DNA of 41,397 bases from Streptomyces sp. DH12. Its GTDB lineage: Bacteria; Actinomycetota; Actinomycetes; Streptomycetales; Streptomycetaceae. A program made the translations under genes and the position numbers. The notes beneath the pieces are model-generated. The model ran no database searches. It worked only from the letters and a program-made list of their open reading frames with translations, and had not been told where the DNA came from. The stretch is taken from NCBI RefSeq assembly GCF_020873895.1, contig NZ_JAHWGT010000049.1, forward strand, positions 1 to 41,397, given 5' to 3'. Positions 18,613-26,909 of the stretch are shown here, piece by piece; the first letter of the stretch is position 1, and every line of letters starts with the position of its first letter.

Positions 18613-19932
18613 TCAGGCCCCGTCGGGGAACTGCATCATCGGGAAGCTCCCCGTGTTGGTGGGGGCGTGCTCCGGCAGCCACAGCACCGCGACGGCGCCC
18701 CCCGTGCCGGGGGTGCTGCCCTCCGGTGCCGCGTTGCGGAAGGTGAGCCGGGCGCCCAGGACCCGGGCCTGACCCGCCGCGATCGTCAGGCCCAGGCCGT
18801 GCCCGGCGCCCGCCCGGTCGCTCGCCCCCGTACGGAACCGGCTCGGCCCCTCGCGCAGCAGCGCCTCCGGGAACCCCGGCCCGTGGTCGCGCACCCGCAC
18901 GACCCGCCCCTCGACGGTGACCTCCACCGGCGGTCTGCCGTACTTCGCGGCGTTGCTCAGCAGGTTCCCGAGGATGCGTTCCAACCGGCGCGGGTCGGTG
19001 TTCACCCACGACTCGTGCACCACCCGTACCACCGCGTCCGGGTTCACCACCCGCACCCGCCGGCTGACGAATTCGCCGAGGGTGATCTCCTGGAGCTCGG
19101 CCCGCTCCGACGCGCTGTCCAGCCGGGCCACCTCCAGGACGTCCTCGACCAGTGTCCGCATCGCCCGCGCCCGGTCCCTGACCAGTTCGGTCGGGCGGCC
19201 GGGCGGCAGCAGCTCCGCCGCCGTCAGCAGCCCGGTGACGGGGGTGCGCAGCTCGTGCGCGATGTCCGCGGTCACCCGCCGCTCCGCCTCGATCCGCTCG
19301 TGCAGGGCGTCGGTGAGGGCGTCCACCGCCCGTGCCAGCTCGTCCGTCTCGTCCCGGACGACCCCGCCGATCGCGTCGCGCACCCTGACGTCCGTGTTGC
19401 CCTGCGCGACCTTCCCCGCCGCGGCCGCCGCCTTGCGCAGCCGGCGCGACAGCTGGCCGCCGATCAGCACGCCGAGCGCCGAGCCGACGAACACCACGGA
19501 CACCGAGCCGACCACGAGGGCCTCGTCCAGCCGCTTCATGACGGTCGCGCTGCGGTCCGCGAACGGGGTGTGCAGCGAGAGCACGTCGCCGTTGCCGAGC
19601 GGCACGGCCGCCCACACGTCCGGCGCGCCGCTGGTGTGCTCCTGCACGTACGTGCCGCGGTGCCTGCGCTCCACGAGCCGCCGCAGCTCGCGCGGCAGGC
19701 TCGGGTCGTTCAGCTTGGTGCCGAAGCGCGGCTCCTTCGGCTTCGACGCCTCGTACACCCGCTGAGCGAACAGCAGCCGCTCCATCTGCACCTCGCGGGC
19801 GTTGTCCAGCATCGACACCCGGGCGGCGTTGTGGACGACGAGGCTCAGGGCGACCGTGATGAGGGCGCCCACGGCGGCGATCGCGATGGAGATCTTCCAC
19901 CGGACACCGGTCCGCAGTGCGGGCTGCTTCAT
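18613..19932 (-). CDS. cseC: Sensor histidine kinase CseC (cell-envelope stress)
   Basis: 439 aa. Membrane sensor of the sigma-E system: phosphorylates CseB when the envelope is damaged (known in S. coelicolor for lysozyme and cell-wall antibiotics). TM1 is about 14-34, an extracytoplasmic sensor about 35-135, TM2 about 138-160, then HAMP. The phosphorylated His is H226 in AHELRTPVTG; N-box GNLLSN at 322-327, then VRDHGPGFPE and GHGLGLTIA. ATG at 19932 with AGGA about 10 nt upstream; about 190 bp separates it from cseB, a larger gap than I expect within this operon. Converges on the M23 gene. Confidence 0.92.
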   Translation of the reverse strand: MKQPALRTGVRWKISIAIAAVGALITVALSLVVHNAARVSMLDNAREVQMERLLFAQRVYEASKPKEPRFGTKLNDPSLPRELRRLVERRHRGTYVQEHTSGAPDVWAAVPLGNGDVLSLHTPFADRSATVMKRLDEALVVGSVSVVFVGSALGVLIGGQLSRRLRKAAAAAGKVAQGNTDVRVRDAIGGVVRDETDELARAVDALTDALHERIEAERRVTADIAHELRTPVTGLLTAAELLPPGRPTELVRDRARAMRTLVEDVLEVARLDSASERAELQEITLGEFVSRRVRVVNPDAVVRVVHESWVNTDPRRLERILGNLLSNAAKYGRPPVEVTVEGRVVRVRDHGPGFPEALLREGPSRFRTGASDRAGAGHGLGLTIAAGQARVLGARLTFRNAAPEGSTPGTGGAVAVLWLPEHAPTNTGSFPMMQFPDGA

Positions 19933-20126
19933 CGGGCGTCGTCCTGTTCTGTGCGGGTCCTGTGCGGGGTGCGCGGGAGGGGCGGGAGGGGCGGTACGGA
20001 GCGGAACGGGCCTGGCGCAGCGTGCCCCCGGCCCGCCGGCCCCGCCGGACCCCGTCGGACAGGGCGGGCGGGGCGGGCACGGGCGACGGGGCGGGCGGTA
20101 CGCGGGCGGTCCGGCGCGTACGCGGG

Positions 20127-20834
20127 CTACGCCCTGAGCTTGTACCCGAAGCCGCGGACCGTCTCGATCCGGTCCTGGCCGATCTTCGTGCGCAGCCGCT
20201 GCACATGGACGTCGACGACACGGGTGTCGCCGCCCCAGCCGTAGTCCCAGACGCGTTCCAGCAGCTTGTCCCGGGACAGGACCGTGCCCGGGGCGGAGGA
20301 GAACTCCAGCAGCAGCCGCATCTCCGTCGGCGTCAGCGCGACCGGCGCGCCGCCCTTGCGGACCTCCATGCCCTCGGTGTCGACCTCCAGGTCGCCGAAG
20401 ACCAGCAGCCCGCGCTCGCCCGGTCCGCCCCGGTCGCCGCCGTCGGCGCCGGCGGCACCGCCGGCGTGGCCGAAGCGCCGCAGCACGGCCCGGATCCGGG
20501 CCACCAGCACCGCCCCGTCGAACGGCTTGGTGACGTAGTCGTCGGCGCCCGCCTCCAGGCCCAGCACCACGTCGATCGAGTCGGCGCGCGCGGAGAGCAT
20601 GATGACCGGCACCGTCGACTCGTCGCGGATGCGCCGGCACAGGCTGACGCCGTCCATCCCGGGCAGCATCACGTCCAGCAGCGCGATGTCCGGCTGCCGC
20701 GCGCGGAACGACTCCAGCCCCGACAGCCCGTCGGGCATGGCCGTCACGGCGAACCCGTCCCGCTCCAGCGCCAGCTGTGTGGCCTCCCGGATGACGTCGT
20801 CGTCCTCGACGAACAGCACACGCGTCTCTGCCAT
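20127..20834 (-). CDS. cseB: Response regulator CseB (OmpR family)
   Basis: 235 aa. Phosphorylated by CseC, it activates the sigE promoter. The receiver domain has the acidic pocket EDDD (about 10-13), phosphoacceptor D54 (LLDVMLPGMDG), S81 and K103 (VTKPF). A Gly/Asp-rich linker (about 119-140) is followed by an OmpR/PhoB winged helix containing LTPTEMRLLLEF, RVWDYGWGGDTRVVDVHVQRLR and VRGFGYKL. The ATG at 20834 has GGAGG 8 nt upstream. Third gene of sigE-cseA-cseB-cseC, 23 bp after cseA. Confidence 0.94.
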   Translation of the reverse strand: MAETRVLFVEDDDVIREATQLALERDGFAVTAMPDGLSGLESFRARQPDIALLDVMLPGMDGVSLCRRIRDESTVPVIMLSARADSIDVVLGLEAGADDYVTKPFDGAVLVARIRAVLRRFGHAGGAAGADGGDRGGPGERGLLVFGDLEVDTEGMEVRKGGAPVALTPTEMRLLLEFSSAPGTVLSRDKLLERVWDYGWGGDTRVVDVHVQRLRTKIGQDRIETVRGFGYKLRA

Positions 20835-20857
20835 ACCCCGTCCTCCCGCGCCCTCGG

Positions 20858-21472
20858 TCACTCGTCCGGGCCGGTCGGCGCGGGACCGCTGATGTCCCCG
20901 CCCTCGACGGCCTTGCTGTACTCGTTGCGCACCACGTAGTGCTCCGTGAACCTGTCCGACGACCACCGGTAGGTGACCACTTCCTCGCCGGACGGGTACG
21001 CGATCGGGTCGCCCTTCGCGTACGTCTGCTTGGTGACGACGAGGTCGCCGCGGTCGATCGCCGAGTACACGGCGGGCTCCTCCAGCGCGAACACGTTCTC
21101 GAACGTCTGCTCCCGCTTCCGGTACACATACGTTCCTACGCCGACCGCGTCCCCGCACGTCAGCACGTTGACGACGACGTCGGCCGCGCTGGTTCCGGTG
21201 AGGTTGCCGTACGAGGTGTCGACCGGGTACGCGTCCGGGCCGCAGGGGCGGAGGTCCTTCTTCACCCGGTCGCTGACCTTGGGGTCGTTCTTCAGCAGCT
21301 CCACCACGTCGACCCGCTCGAAGGGCGAGGACGCGGAGGGGGTGGGGGCCGCCGCGCCCGACGGCCCGCCCTGCTCCGTGGGGGCCGCCCCCTCGTCGCG
21401 GGTGCCGGTGCCGCCGGTGGAGCAGCCGGCGGCGAGGAGTCCGAGCAGACCGACGGCGGCGAGGCCGGCCAT
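20858..21472 (-). CDS. cseA: Lipoprotein CseA, negative modulator of sigE expression
   Basis: 204 aa if it starts at the ATG at 21472. A hydrophobic signal ends in the lipobox LLAAGC (Cys17), so the mature protein is anchored outside the membrane, followed by a Pro/Ser-rich stretch and a folded domain (VELLKNDPKVSDRVKK..., TYRWSSDRFTEHYVV). In S. coelicolor loss of CseA raises sigE transcription, so it damps the system. The chosen start lacks an obvious ribosome-binding site and lacks the usual N-terminal Lys/Arg; an in-frame TTG at 21646, 11 nt past the sigE stop and behind GGCAGAGG, would add 58 mainly Ala/Gly residues with one Lys and one Arg. The start is unsettled; the identity is firm from context. 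Confidence 0.85.
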   Translation of the reverse strand: MAGLAAVGLLGLLAAGCSTGGTGTRDEGAAPTEQGGPSGAAAPTPSASSPFERVDVVELLKNDPKVSDRVKKDLRPCGPDAYPVDTSYGNLTGTSAADVVVNVLTCGDAVGVGTYVYRKREQTFENVFALEEPAVYSAIDRGDLVVTKQTYAKGDPIAYPSGEEVVTYRWSSDRFTEHYVVRNEYSKAVEGGDISGPAPTGPDE

Positions 21473-21657
21473 CGCCGCCGACCCCGCCGCCCGTCCGTTC
21501 CCGGCCCCGGCCGCCGCTCCGGCCCCGGCCGCCGTGCCCTTGCCGCTCCCGGCCGCCGCTCCGGCCGCCGTCCCGGTTCCGACCCCGGCCGTCGCCGGGC
21601 CCGGATCCGTACCGGGGGCGGCGGCGCCTGCCGTGCCGCCGTTCAAGCCTCTGCCGC
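21473..21657 (-). other. GC-only Ala/Gly-coding spacer between sigE and cseA
   Basis: About 185 bp, nearly all G and C, built of degenerate repeats of GGCGGCCGG-like words. In the cseA frame it reads Gly-Thr-Ala-Ala-Gly repeats with no stop. It may be translated from a TTG at 21646 or be an untranslated operon spacer. Confidence 0.5.
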
Positions 21658-22239
21658 TCAGGCCGCGCACCGCTCCCGCTCCCGTCCCTGGCCCCGCCCG
21701 TCCCCTCGCACCCCGCTCCGGGCGCGCCGGTCGAGGGCGCGGGCGTCGATGTCCCGACTCTCCAGCTCCTGGCGGAGCCGGGCGAGCGCGCGGTGCAGTG
21801 TGCTCTTCACCGTACCGGTCGACATGCCGAGCGCGGCGGCGGTCTCCTCGGTGCTCATCTGCTCCCAGTGGCGCAGGACGACGACGCTGCGCTGCTTGGG
21901 CGCCAGCACCTTCAGCACGTCCATGAGGAGGGCGCGGTCGGCGTGCTGCTCGGTCGCGTCGTCCACGGACGCGTCGGGGAGCTGCTCGGTGGGCACCTCC
22001 TCCAGCTTGCGGGCGCGCCACCACTCGGTCCGGGTGTTGATCATGACGCGGCGCAGGTAGGCGTCGGCGAGGGACTTGTCGGCTATGCCGTCCCAGCGGC
22101 CGTACGTGCGGGCCAGCGCCGTCTGCAGCAGGTCCTGGGCGTCGACCGGGTCGGGCACCAGTCGCCTGGCGCTGCGCAGCAGGGCGTCCTGCCGTGTGCG
22201 GACGTACTCCTCGAATCCGAGCACCTCGCCGTGCGACAT
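21658..22239 (-). CDS. sigE: ECF RNA polymerase sigma factor SigE
   Basis: 193 aa. Sigma factor for cell-envelope integrity genes. Region 2 is clear: FEEYVRTRQDALLRSARRLV, DPVDAQDLLQTALARTYGRW, AYLRRVMINTRTEWWR. Region 4: LAPKQRSVVVLRHWEQMSTEETAAALG followed by MSTGTVKSTLHRALARLR. It lacks a classical anti-sigma partner; control is at transcription through CseBC. About 15 residues longer than the S. coelicolor protein as I recall it, through a Gly/Arg-rich insert near the C-terminus. The ATG at 22239 has GGAGG 9-11 nt upstream. First gene of the operon. Confidence 0.95.
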   Translation of the reverse strand: MSHGEVLGFEEYVRTRQDALLRSARRLVPDPVDAQDLLQTALARTYGRWDGIADKSLADAYLRRVMINTRTEWWRARKLEEVPTEQLPDASVDDATEQHADRALLMDVLKVLAPKQRSVVVLRHWEQMSTEETAAALGMSTGTVKSTLHRALARLRQELESRDIDARALDRRARSGVRGDGRGQGRERERCAA

Positions 22240-22561
22240 CCCGAACCGCCTCCGTTTCCCCGTGACAAGCCGTGGTCCCGCAGCGCCGCCGGCCACTCCG
22301 GCCGGCTTCCCCGCGCTGACACCACGAGAAGTTACGGAGCGCTTGTCACGGCACTGTCCGATCCACCCTGCGGCGGGCGCACGGCTGTCCATCGGTTGTG
22401 TAACAGCGGCGGTGTGACAGCGCTGCGTGAGGACGGGGACGCGCAGCGGTACGGCCGGGGCGGCCCCGACCGGGTGCGGGAGGGCGTACCCGGCCGGGGC
22501 CGCCGGAAGGGCGGGACGGGGCGCGCGGGCCCGGGCCGGAGGGCAGCCGGGCCCTCGGGCG
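22240..22561 (-). promoter_or_regulatory. 322-bp sigE promoter region
   Basis: No gene is seen. On the minus strand a possible -10 box TAACTT lies at 22334-22329, giving a leader of about 85 nt; its -35 box is weak, as expected for an activated promoter. Further upstream two direct repeats read, on the plus strand, GTGTAACAGCG (22398-22408) and GTGTGACAGCG (22412-22422), 14 bp apart, a plausible CseB operator. The distal half (22430-22561) is GC-rich and reaches the stop of mutY. Confidence 0.4.
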
Positions 22562-23476
22562 TCAGGCCGAGGGGAGGCGGTAGCGCCCGCCGTCCAGGGG
22601 TTCGACGAGGCCGTCCGCGACCAGGCCGTCCAGGGCGCGGGCCCGCTGCGCGGGCTCGTGCCAGACCGCGTCCAGCGCGGCCTGCGGGACGGGGCCGTGC
22701 GCCTCGCGCAGCACGGCGAGGAGCTTGCCGCGCACCTGCCGGTCGGTGCCGGCGTACGTCTGGCCTCGGCGCGCGGGGCCCTCGTGGGCGGGCTTCCCGG
22801 CGAGCCGCCAGGCGCACTCGCGGGCGATCGGGCAGCGCCCGCAGTCCTCGTTGCGGGCCGTGCAGACCAGCGCGCCGAGCTCCATCGACGCCGCCGCCCA
22901 ACGGGCCGCGCGGGCGTCGTCCTCCGGCAGCAGGGCCCGCGCGAGGCGGCGCTCGGCGGCGGTCGTGGCGTTCGGCGGGTACTGGACGCCCGTGACGGCG
23001 CGGGCGATGACGCGCCGGACGTTGGTGTCCAGGACGGCGTGGCGCCGGCCGTACGCGAACGAGGCCACCGCCGCCGCCGTGTACTCCCCGATGCCGGGCA
23101 GGGCGAGCAGCTGGGCATGGTCGCTCGGCACGTCACCGCCGTGCCGTTCCGTTATGGCGACGGCCGCGCCGTGCAGCCGCAGGGCCCGGCGCGGGTAGCC
23201 GAGCCGTCCCCAGGCGCGGACGGCCTCGCCGGGCGCCTCGGCCGCCAGGGCGGCCGGGCGGGGCCAGCGGGCCAGCCACTGCTCGTACACCGGCAGGACC
23301 CGGCTGACCGGGGTCTGCTGGAGCATGAACTCGCTGACCATCACCCCCCACGCGCCCGCTTCGGGGCGCCGCCAGGGCAGGTCGCGGGCGTGCTGGTCGA
23401 ACCACGCGAGGACGGGGGAGTGGAGTCGGTCCGGTGAGAGGGCGGGGGCCGCTTCGGGAGTCTCGATCGCAGTCAT
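22562..23476 (-). CDS. mutY: A/G-specific adenine glycosylase MutY
   Basis: 304 aa. Removes adenine mispaired with 8-oxoguanine. The catalytic Glu is E49 (SEFMLQQTP) and the catalytic Asp D150 (VLDTNVRRV); helix-hairpin-helix LPGIGEYTAAAVASF is at about 126-140. The 4Fe-4S cluster motif C205-x6-C212-x2-C215-x5-C221 is intact. The C-terminal MutT-like domain of E. coli MutY is largely absent, replaced by ~75 residues; this short form is usual in actinobacteria. ATG at 23476. The PAP2 gene lies upstream in the same direction, separated by a GC-only repeat. Confidence 0.95.
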   Translation of the reverse strand: MTAIETPEAAPALSPDRLHSPVLAWFDQHARDLPWRRPEAGAWGVMVSEFMLQQTPVSRVLPVYEQWLARWPRPAALAAEAPGEAVRAWGRLGYPRRALRLHGAAVAITERHGGDVPSDHAQLLALPGIGEYTAAAVASFAYGRRHAVLDTNVRRVIARAVTGVQYPPNATTAAERRLARALLPEDDARAARWAAASMELGALVCTARNEDCGRCPIARECAWRLAGKPAHEGPARRGQTYAGTDRQVRGKLLAVLREAHGPVPQAALDAVWHEPAQRARALDGLVADGLVEPLDGGRYRLPSA

Positions 23477-23574
23477 GGCACGACGATCCTGACACGTTCC
23501 GCCGCCGTTTCCCGCGTTACCCCGGACCACGGCCCGGACGCGGCGCCGCCCGACACCCGGGAGACCGGCGGGCG

Positions 23575-23629
23575 CCCGGGGGGCCGGCGGGCGCCCGGGG
23601 GGCCGGCGGGCGCCCCGGGCCGGTCCGCC
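23575..23629. repeat. 19-bp GC-only tandem repeat
   Basis: Almost three copies of CCGGCGGGCGCCCGGGGGG at 23575-23593, 23594-23612 and 23613-23629 (last copy imperfect). Entirely G and C and internally self-complementary (GGGCGCCC), so each unit can form a stem. It lies between the PAP2 stop and the mutY start. Confidence 0.85.
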
Positions 23630-23730
23630 CCGGCTGATCAGGCGCACGCGGCGGTGCGGCCTGCCTCCGGCGGTGCCGGCTCGCTCGGGAGACGCGCCCG
23701 GTGACCCCGCCACGCCCGGTGCACCGCGTC

Positions 23731-24477
23731 TCAGGAGACGCGCCGGTGCGCCGCCTCGCGTCGTCCGCGCCGGCCCCGCTGCTGCGGCACCACGGGCCGG
23801 CCGCCGGCGTCGACGTGCGGGTCGCCCCCGTATCCGCCGTGGTCGGTACGGGAACGCTCCGCGCCCGCCAGGGCGCCGGGGGCGGGGCCGGGGCCGGCGA
23901 GCCACCGCGCCGCCGACGACCCGCTCGTCCGCATCGTGCCCACCAGCCGCGAGGTCGGGCCCGTCAGCACCCGCACGAACACCAGCACGGCCAGCGCGCC
24001 CACGACGAGGCCCGCCGCCACGTCGTGCGGGTAGTGCACGCCGACGAAGACCCGCGAGAACGCCATCAGCACGGCCAAGGGCACCGTCAGCCACGCGATC
24101 CGGCGCCACGCCAGCACGAGCGCCATCGCGGAGGCGCCCGCGATGGCGGAGTGGTTGCTCGGGAACGACCAGTCCCCGTACGGAGGACATTCGGCGATCG
24201 ACGCGACGGCGCCCGCCACGGCCCGGCAGGGCCTCTCCTCGTCAACCAGCGACTTGAGGGTCTCGCTGACGACGTAGCCGAAGGCGGTGGCGACCGGGGC
24301 GAGCGCGGCGACCGCCACGGCCCGCGGGTCGCCGGGGCGCACCCGCCACCAGGCGACGACGAACAGCACACCGAAGACCAGCAGTCCGGCGTCGGTGCCG
24401 ATCTCGAAGAAGACCTGCACCCAGTGCGGGGTGTCCTGGGCGAAGTCGGTGACGGAGCGATAGAGGTCCTGACTCAT
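23731..24477 (-). CDS. PAP2-family membrane phosphatase
   Basis: 248 aa. The three PAP2 motifs are intact: K-x6-RP as KSLVDEERP, PSNHS in the centre, and SR-x5-H-x3-D as SRVFVGVHYPHD. Five or six membrane helices surround them. Likely dephosphorylates a lipid phosphate, such as undecaprenyl pyrophosphate or phosphatidic acid, on the outer face of the membrane. The last ~65 residues are Gly/Arg-rich and probably disordered. The ATG at 24477 has no Shine-Dalgarno sequence, but TACCGT sits 8 nt upstream, fitting a leaderless mRNA. Substrate not determinable from sequence. Confidence 0.87.
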   Translation of the reverse strand: MSQDLYRSVTDFAQDTPHWVQVFFEIGTDAGLLVFGVLFVVAWWRVRPGDPRAVAVAALAPVATAFGYVVSETLKSLVDEERPCRAVAGAVASIAECPPYGDWSFPSNHSAIAGASAMALVLAWRRIAWLTVPLAVLMAFSRVFVGVHYPHDVAAGLVVGALAVLVFVRVLTGPTSRLVGTMRTSGSSAARWLAGPGPAPGALAGAERSRTDHGGYGGDPHVDAGGRPVVPQQRGRRGRREAAHRRVS

Positions 24478-24634
24478 GAGGAGCGACGGTACCCGGCCGC
24501 CGGAACCGCTCGTTCGGCGCCTTCCACCCGGCGGGCGGCCGCCGATCGCGGTCAACGCCCCCACGGAGATGTGATCATCGGCAGAATTTGGCGCAGGAGC
24601 GGCGGGTGGGGCGGGAGTTGGCGTCGATCTCTCG

Positions 24635-24640
24635 TACAGT
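24635..24640 (+). promoter_or_regulatory. -10 box for a leaderless start
   Basis: TACAGT lies 6 nt before the GTG at 24647, in an AT-richer patch of the 169-bp divergent gap with the PAP2 gene. On the opposite strand TACCGT (24491-24486) is placed similarly for the PAP2 gene. Confidence 0.4.
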
Positions 24641-24646
24641 TTTCGC

Positions 24647-25519
24647 GTGGGATCTCTGCGCAATCCGGTCGGGCCGCTTCCCTCCTCCATCTACTGGCGG
24701 CGGAGGGCGGTCCTCGCGGGCGTGGTCGCCCTGCTCGCCGTGCTCGTCGCCTGGTTCGTCAGCTCCGGGGACGGCGACGGCGGGAAGGGCGGCGACGGTG
24801 CCAACGGCGCCTCGCCCGCCCCGTCGATCACCCCGGGGCCCTCGCCGTCGGGCCCCGCGATCAGCGCGGCGCCGGGCGGCCGCGACGAGACGGGCGGTAC
24901 CGGCGGCTCCGGCGGTACGGGCGGGAGCGGCGGTACGGCCGGCTCCGGCGGCGCTGCGGGCGCGGGCGGTTCCGGCGGTACGGGCTCCGGCTCGGGCGGC
25001 ACGGGCGCCGGTGGCGCGGGTTCCGGTGGCGCGGGTTCCGGTGGCGCGGCGGGCGCGGCGGGCGGGCAGGGCGGCGCCACGGGCTCCGCCCAGCAGGTAC
25101 CGGCGAACTCCCCGCTGCCGCACTGCGCCCCGGGCTCCCTCCAGCTCACCCTCAGCAGCACGAAGGTCTCCTACGCCCCCGACGAGAAGCCCCGGTTCCG
25201 GCTGACCGCGCGCAACACCTCCGCGACCGGCTGCAAGACCGACCTGGGCCCCGCGACGGCCGTCCTGACCATCAGCGACGGCAAGGACCAGGAGATCTGG
25301 TCGTCCGACGACTGCCTCCGGGGCGACGGCCGCACATACGTCTCCGTCCCCGCGGGCGGCACCGCCACCTACACCGTCGAGTGGGACCGCCGCCACAGCG
25401 CGCCCGGCTGCGGCACCCCCTCCACCCGGGTCGCGGGACCCGGCACCTACCTCGCGGAGGCGACCGTGCCGGGCGTGAAGGGCGTGCTGCGCTCGTCCAT
25501 CACGCTGGCGAAGGACTGA
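24647..25519 (+). CDS. Membrane-anchored Gly-rich protein with Ig-like C-terminal domain
   Basis: 290 aa, GTG start. A short basic N-terminus (IYWRRR) is followed by one membrane helix at about 21-40, then ~110 residues of Gly/Ser/Thr/Ala low complexity (repeats of GTGGSGG type). The C-terminal ~135 residues are a beta-rich domain (LQLTLSSTKVSYAPDEKPRF...YTVEWDRRHSAPGCG) with four Cys (in HCAP, GCKT, DDCL and PGCG) that could form two disulfides outside the cell. Not recognised as a named family; the fold suggests an immunoglobulin-like adhesion or binding domain. Function unknown. The Gly-rich DNA is repetitive and may vary in length between strains. Confidence 0.8.
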   Translation: MGSLRNPVGPLPSSIYWRRRAVLAGVVALLAVLVAWFVSSGDGDGGKGGDGANGASPAPSITPGPSPSGPAISAAPGGRDETGGTGGSGGTGGSGGTAGSGGAAGAGGSGGTGSGSGGTGAGGAGSGGAGSGGAAGAAGGQGGATGSAQQVPANSPLPHCAPGSLQLTLSSTKVSYAPDEKPRFRLTARNTSATGCKTDLGPATAVLTISDGKDQEIWSSDDCLRGDGRTYVSVPAGGTATYTVEWDRRHSAPGCGTPSTRVAGPGTYLAEATVPGVKGVLRSSITLAKD

Positions 25520-25558
25520 CGGTCGCGGGCGCGACGACCGCGGGCGGGTGACGCCGCG

Positions 25559-26680
25559 TCAGACATACCGCTCCAGGATCGACGACTCGGCCAGCCGCGA
25601 CAGGCCCTCCCGCACGCTGCGGGCGCGCGCCTCGCCGACGCCGTCGACCGTCTGGAGGTCGTCGACGCTCGCGGCGAGCAGCTTCTGCAGTCCGCCGAAG
25701 TGCTCCACCAGCCGCTCGATGATCGCCCCGGGCAGGCGCGGCACCTTCGCGAGGAGCCGGTAGCCGCGCGGCGACACGGCCGAGTCGAGGGTCTCCGGCG
25801 AGCCGCTGTAGCCGAGGGCGCGGGCCACGGTGGGCAGCTCCAGCAGCTCGGCGTGGGACAGCGCGTCCAGCTCGGTGAGCGCCTCGGCGACCGTGCGGGA
25901 CCGCTTCGCGGTCGGCTCGGGGACGTAGTCCCGCACCACGAGCTCCCGCTCCGGCTCGACGCCCGCGATCAGCTCGTCCAGCTGGAGGGCGAGGAGGCGG
26001 CCGTCGGTGCCGAGCTCGACCACGTACTCGGCGATCTCGGTGGCGATCCGGCGGACCATCTCCAGCCGCTGCGCCACGGCGGTGACGTCCCGGACGGTCA
26101 CCAGGTCCTCGATCTCCAGCGCGGAGAGCGTGCCGGCGACCTCGTCCAGGCGGAGCTTGTACCGCTCCAGCGTGGCGAGGGCCTGGTTGGCGCGGGAGAG
26201 GATCGCCGCGGACTCCTCCAGGACGCGCCGCTCGCCGTCCACGTACAGGGCGATCAGCCGCATCGACTGCGACACGGAGATCACGGGGAACCCGCACTGC
26301 TTCGACACCCGGTCCGCGGTGCGGTGCCGGGTGCCGGTCTCCTCGGTGGGGATCGAGGCGTCCGGCACCAGCTGGACGCCCGCGCGCAGGATCTTGGTGC
26401 TGTCCTTGTCGAGGATGAGCGCGCCGTCGAGCTTGCACAGCTCGCGCAGGCGGGTGGCGGTGAACTCCACGTCCAGCACGAAGCCGCCGGTGCACATCGA
26501 CTCGACGGTCTTGTCCATGCCGAGGACGATCAGACCGCCCGTGTTGCCGCGGAGGATGCGCTCCAGTCCGTCCCTCAACGCCGTGCCGGGGGCGACCGCG
26601 CTGAGCGACGCGCGCATGAGCGCTTCGTTGCCGGAGCCTCCGCCCGACTTTCCGGGTGCTGCCCGGTCGTTGGCTGCCAC
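25559..26680 (-). CDS. disA: DNA integrity scanning protein, diadenylate cyclase DisA
   Basis: 373 aa from the GTG at 26680, preceded by GGAGGAG; the longer upstream frame is Ala/Pro/Arg low complexity. Makes the second messenger c-di-AMP from two ATP and scans DNA for branched structures. The DAC domain has DGA at 85-87 (KLDGALIL) and RHR at 118-120 (GTRHRTADR). A helical linker follows, then C-terminal helix-hairpin-helix DNA-binding ([20 protein letters not shown] and [16 protein letters not shown]). The octamer architecture of the family predicts a cytoplasmic, DNA-linked enzyme. Downstream of radA on the same strand. Confidence 0.96.
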   Translation of the reverse strand: MAANDRAAPGKSGGGSGNEALMRASLSAVAPGTALRDGLERILRGNTGGLIVLGMDKTVESMCTGGFVLDVEFTATRLRELCKLDGALILDKDSTKILRAGVQLVPDASIPTEETGTRHRTADRVSKQCGFPVISVSQSMRLIALYVDGERRVLEESAAILSRANQALATLERYKLRLDEVAGTLSALEIEDLVTVRDVTAVAQRLEMVRRIATEIAEYVVELGTDGRLLALQLDELIAGVEPERELVVRDYVPEPTAKRSRTVAEALTELDALSHAELLELPTVARALGYSGSPETLDSAVSPRGYRLLAKVPRLPGAIIERLVEHFGGLQKLLAASVDDLQTVDGVGEARARSVREGLSRLAESSILERYV

Positions 26681-26909
26681 TGCACTCCTCCGGCTCGTAC
26701 GGGTGGGCGAGACCAGGCCAAAGTCTAGCGACCCCCACCGCACCGGGGGCTTCGCCCGCGAATCAGCCCGGGGCGACGGGCCCGCGGACCCACCCCCGGC
26801 GGCCTCCGCCGGCGCCCGGCGCCCGGCCGGCGACGCACCCGCGGCGGCCTCCGCCGGCGCCTCGCGACCGGCCTGCGGCGCACCCGCCGGCCGCCTCCGC
26901 GTCCCCGGG
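26681..26909 (-). repeat. radA-disA spacer with duplicated GC palindromes
   Basis: 229 bp. The word CGGCGGCCTCCGCCGGCGCC occurs twice (around 26800 and 26843) and a variant near 26885. Each contains GGCGG-CCT-CCGCC, a small hairpin. They may act as terminators of radA mRNA or be simple expansion. The frame upstream of the DisA start translates them as Ala/Pro/Arg repeats. Confidence 0.55.
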
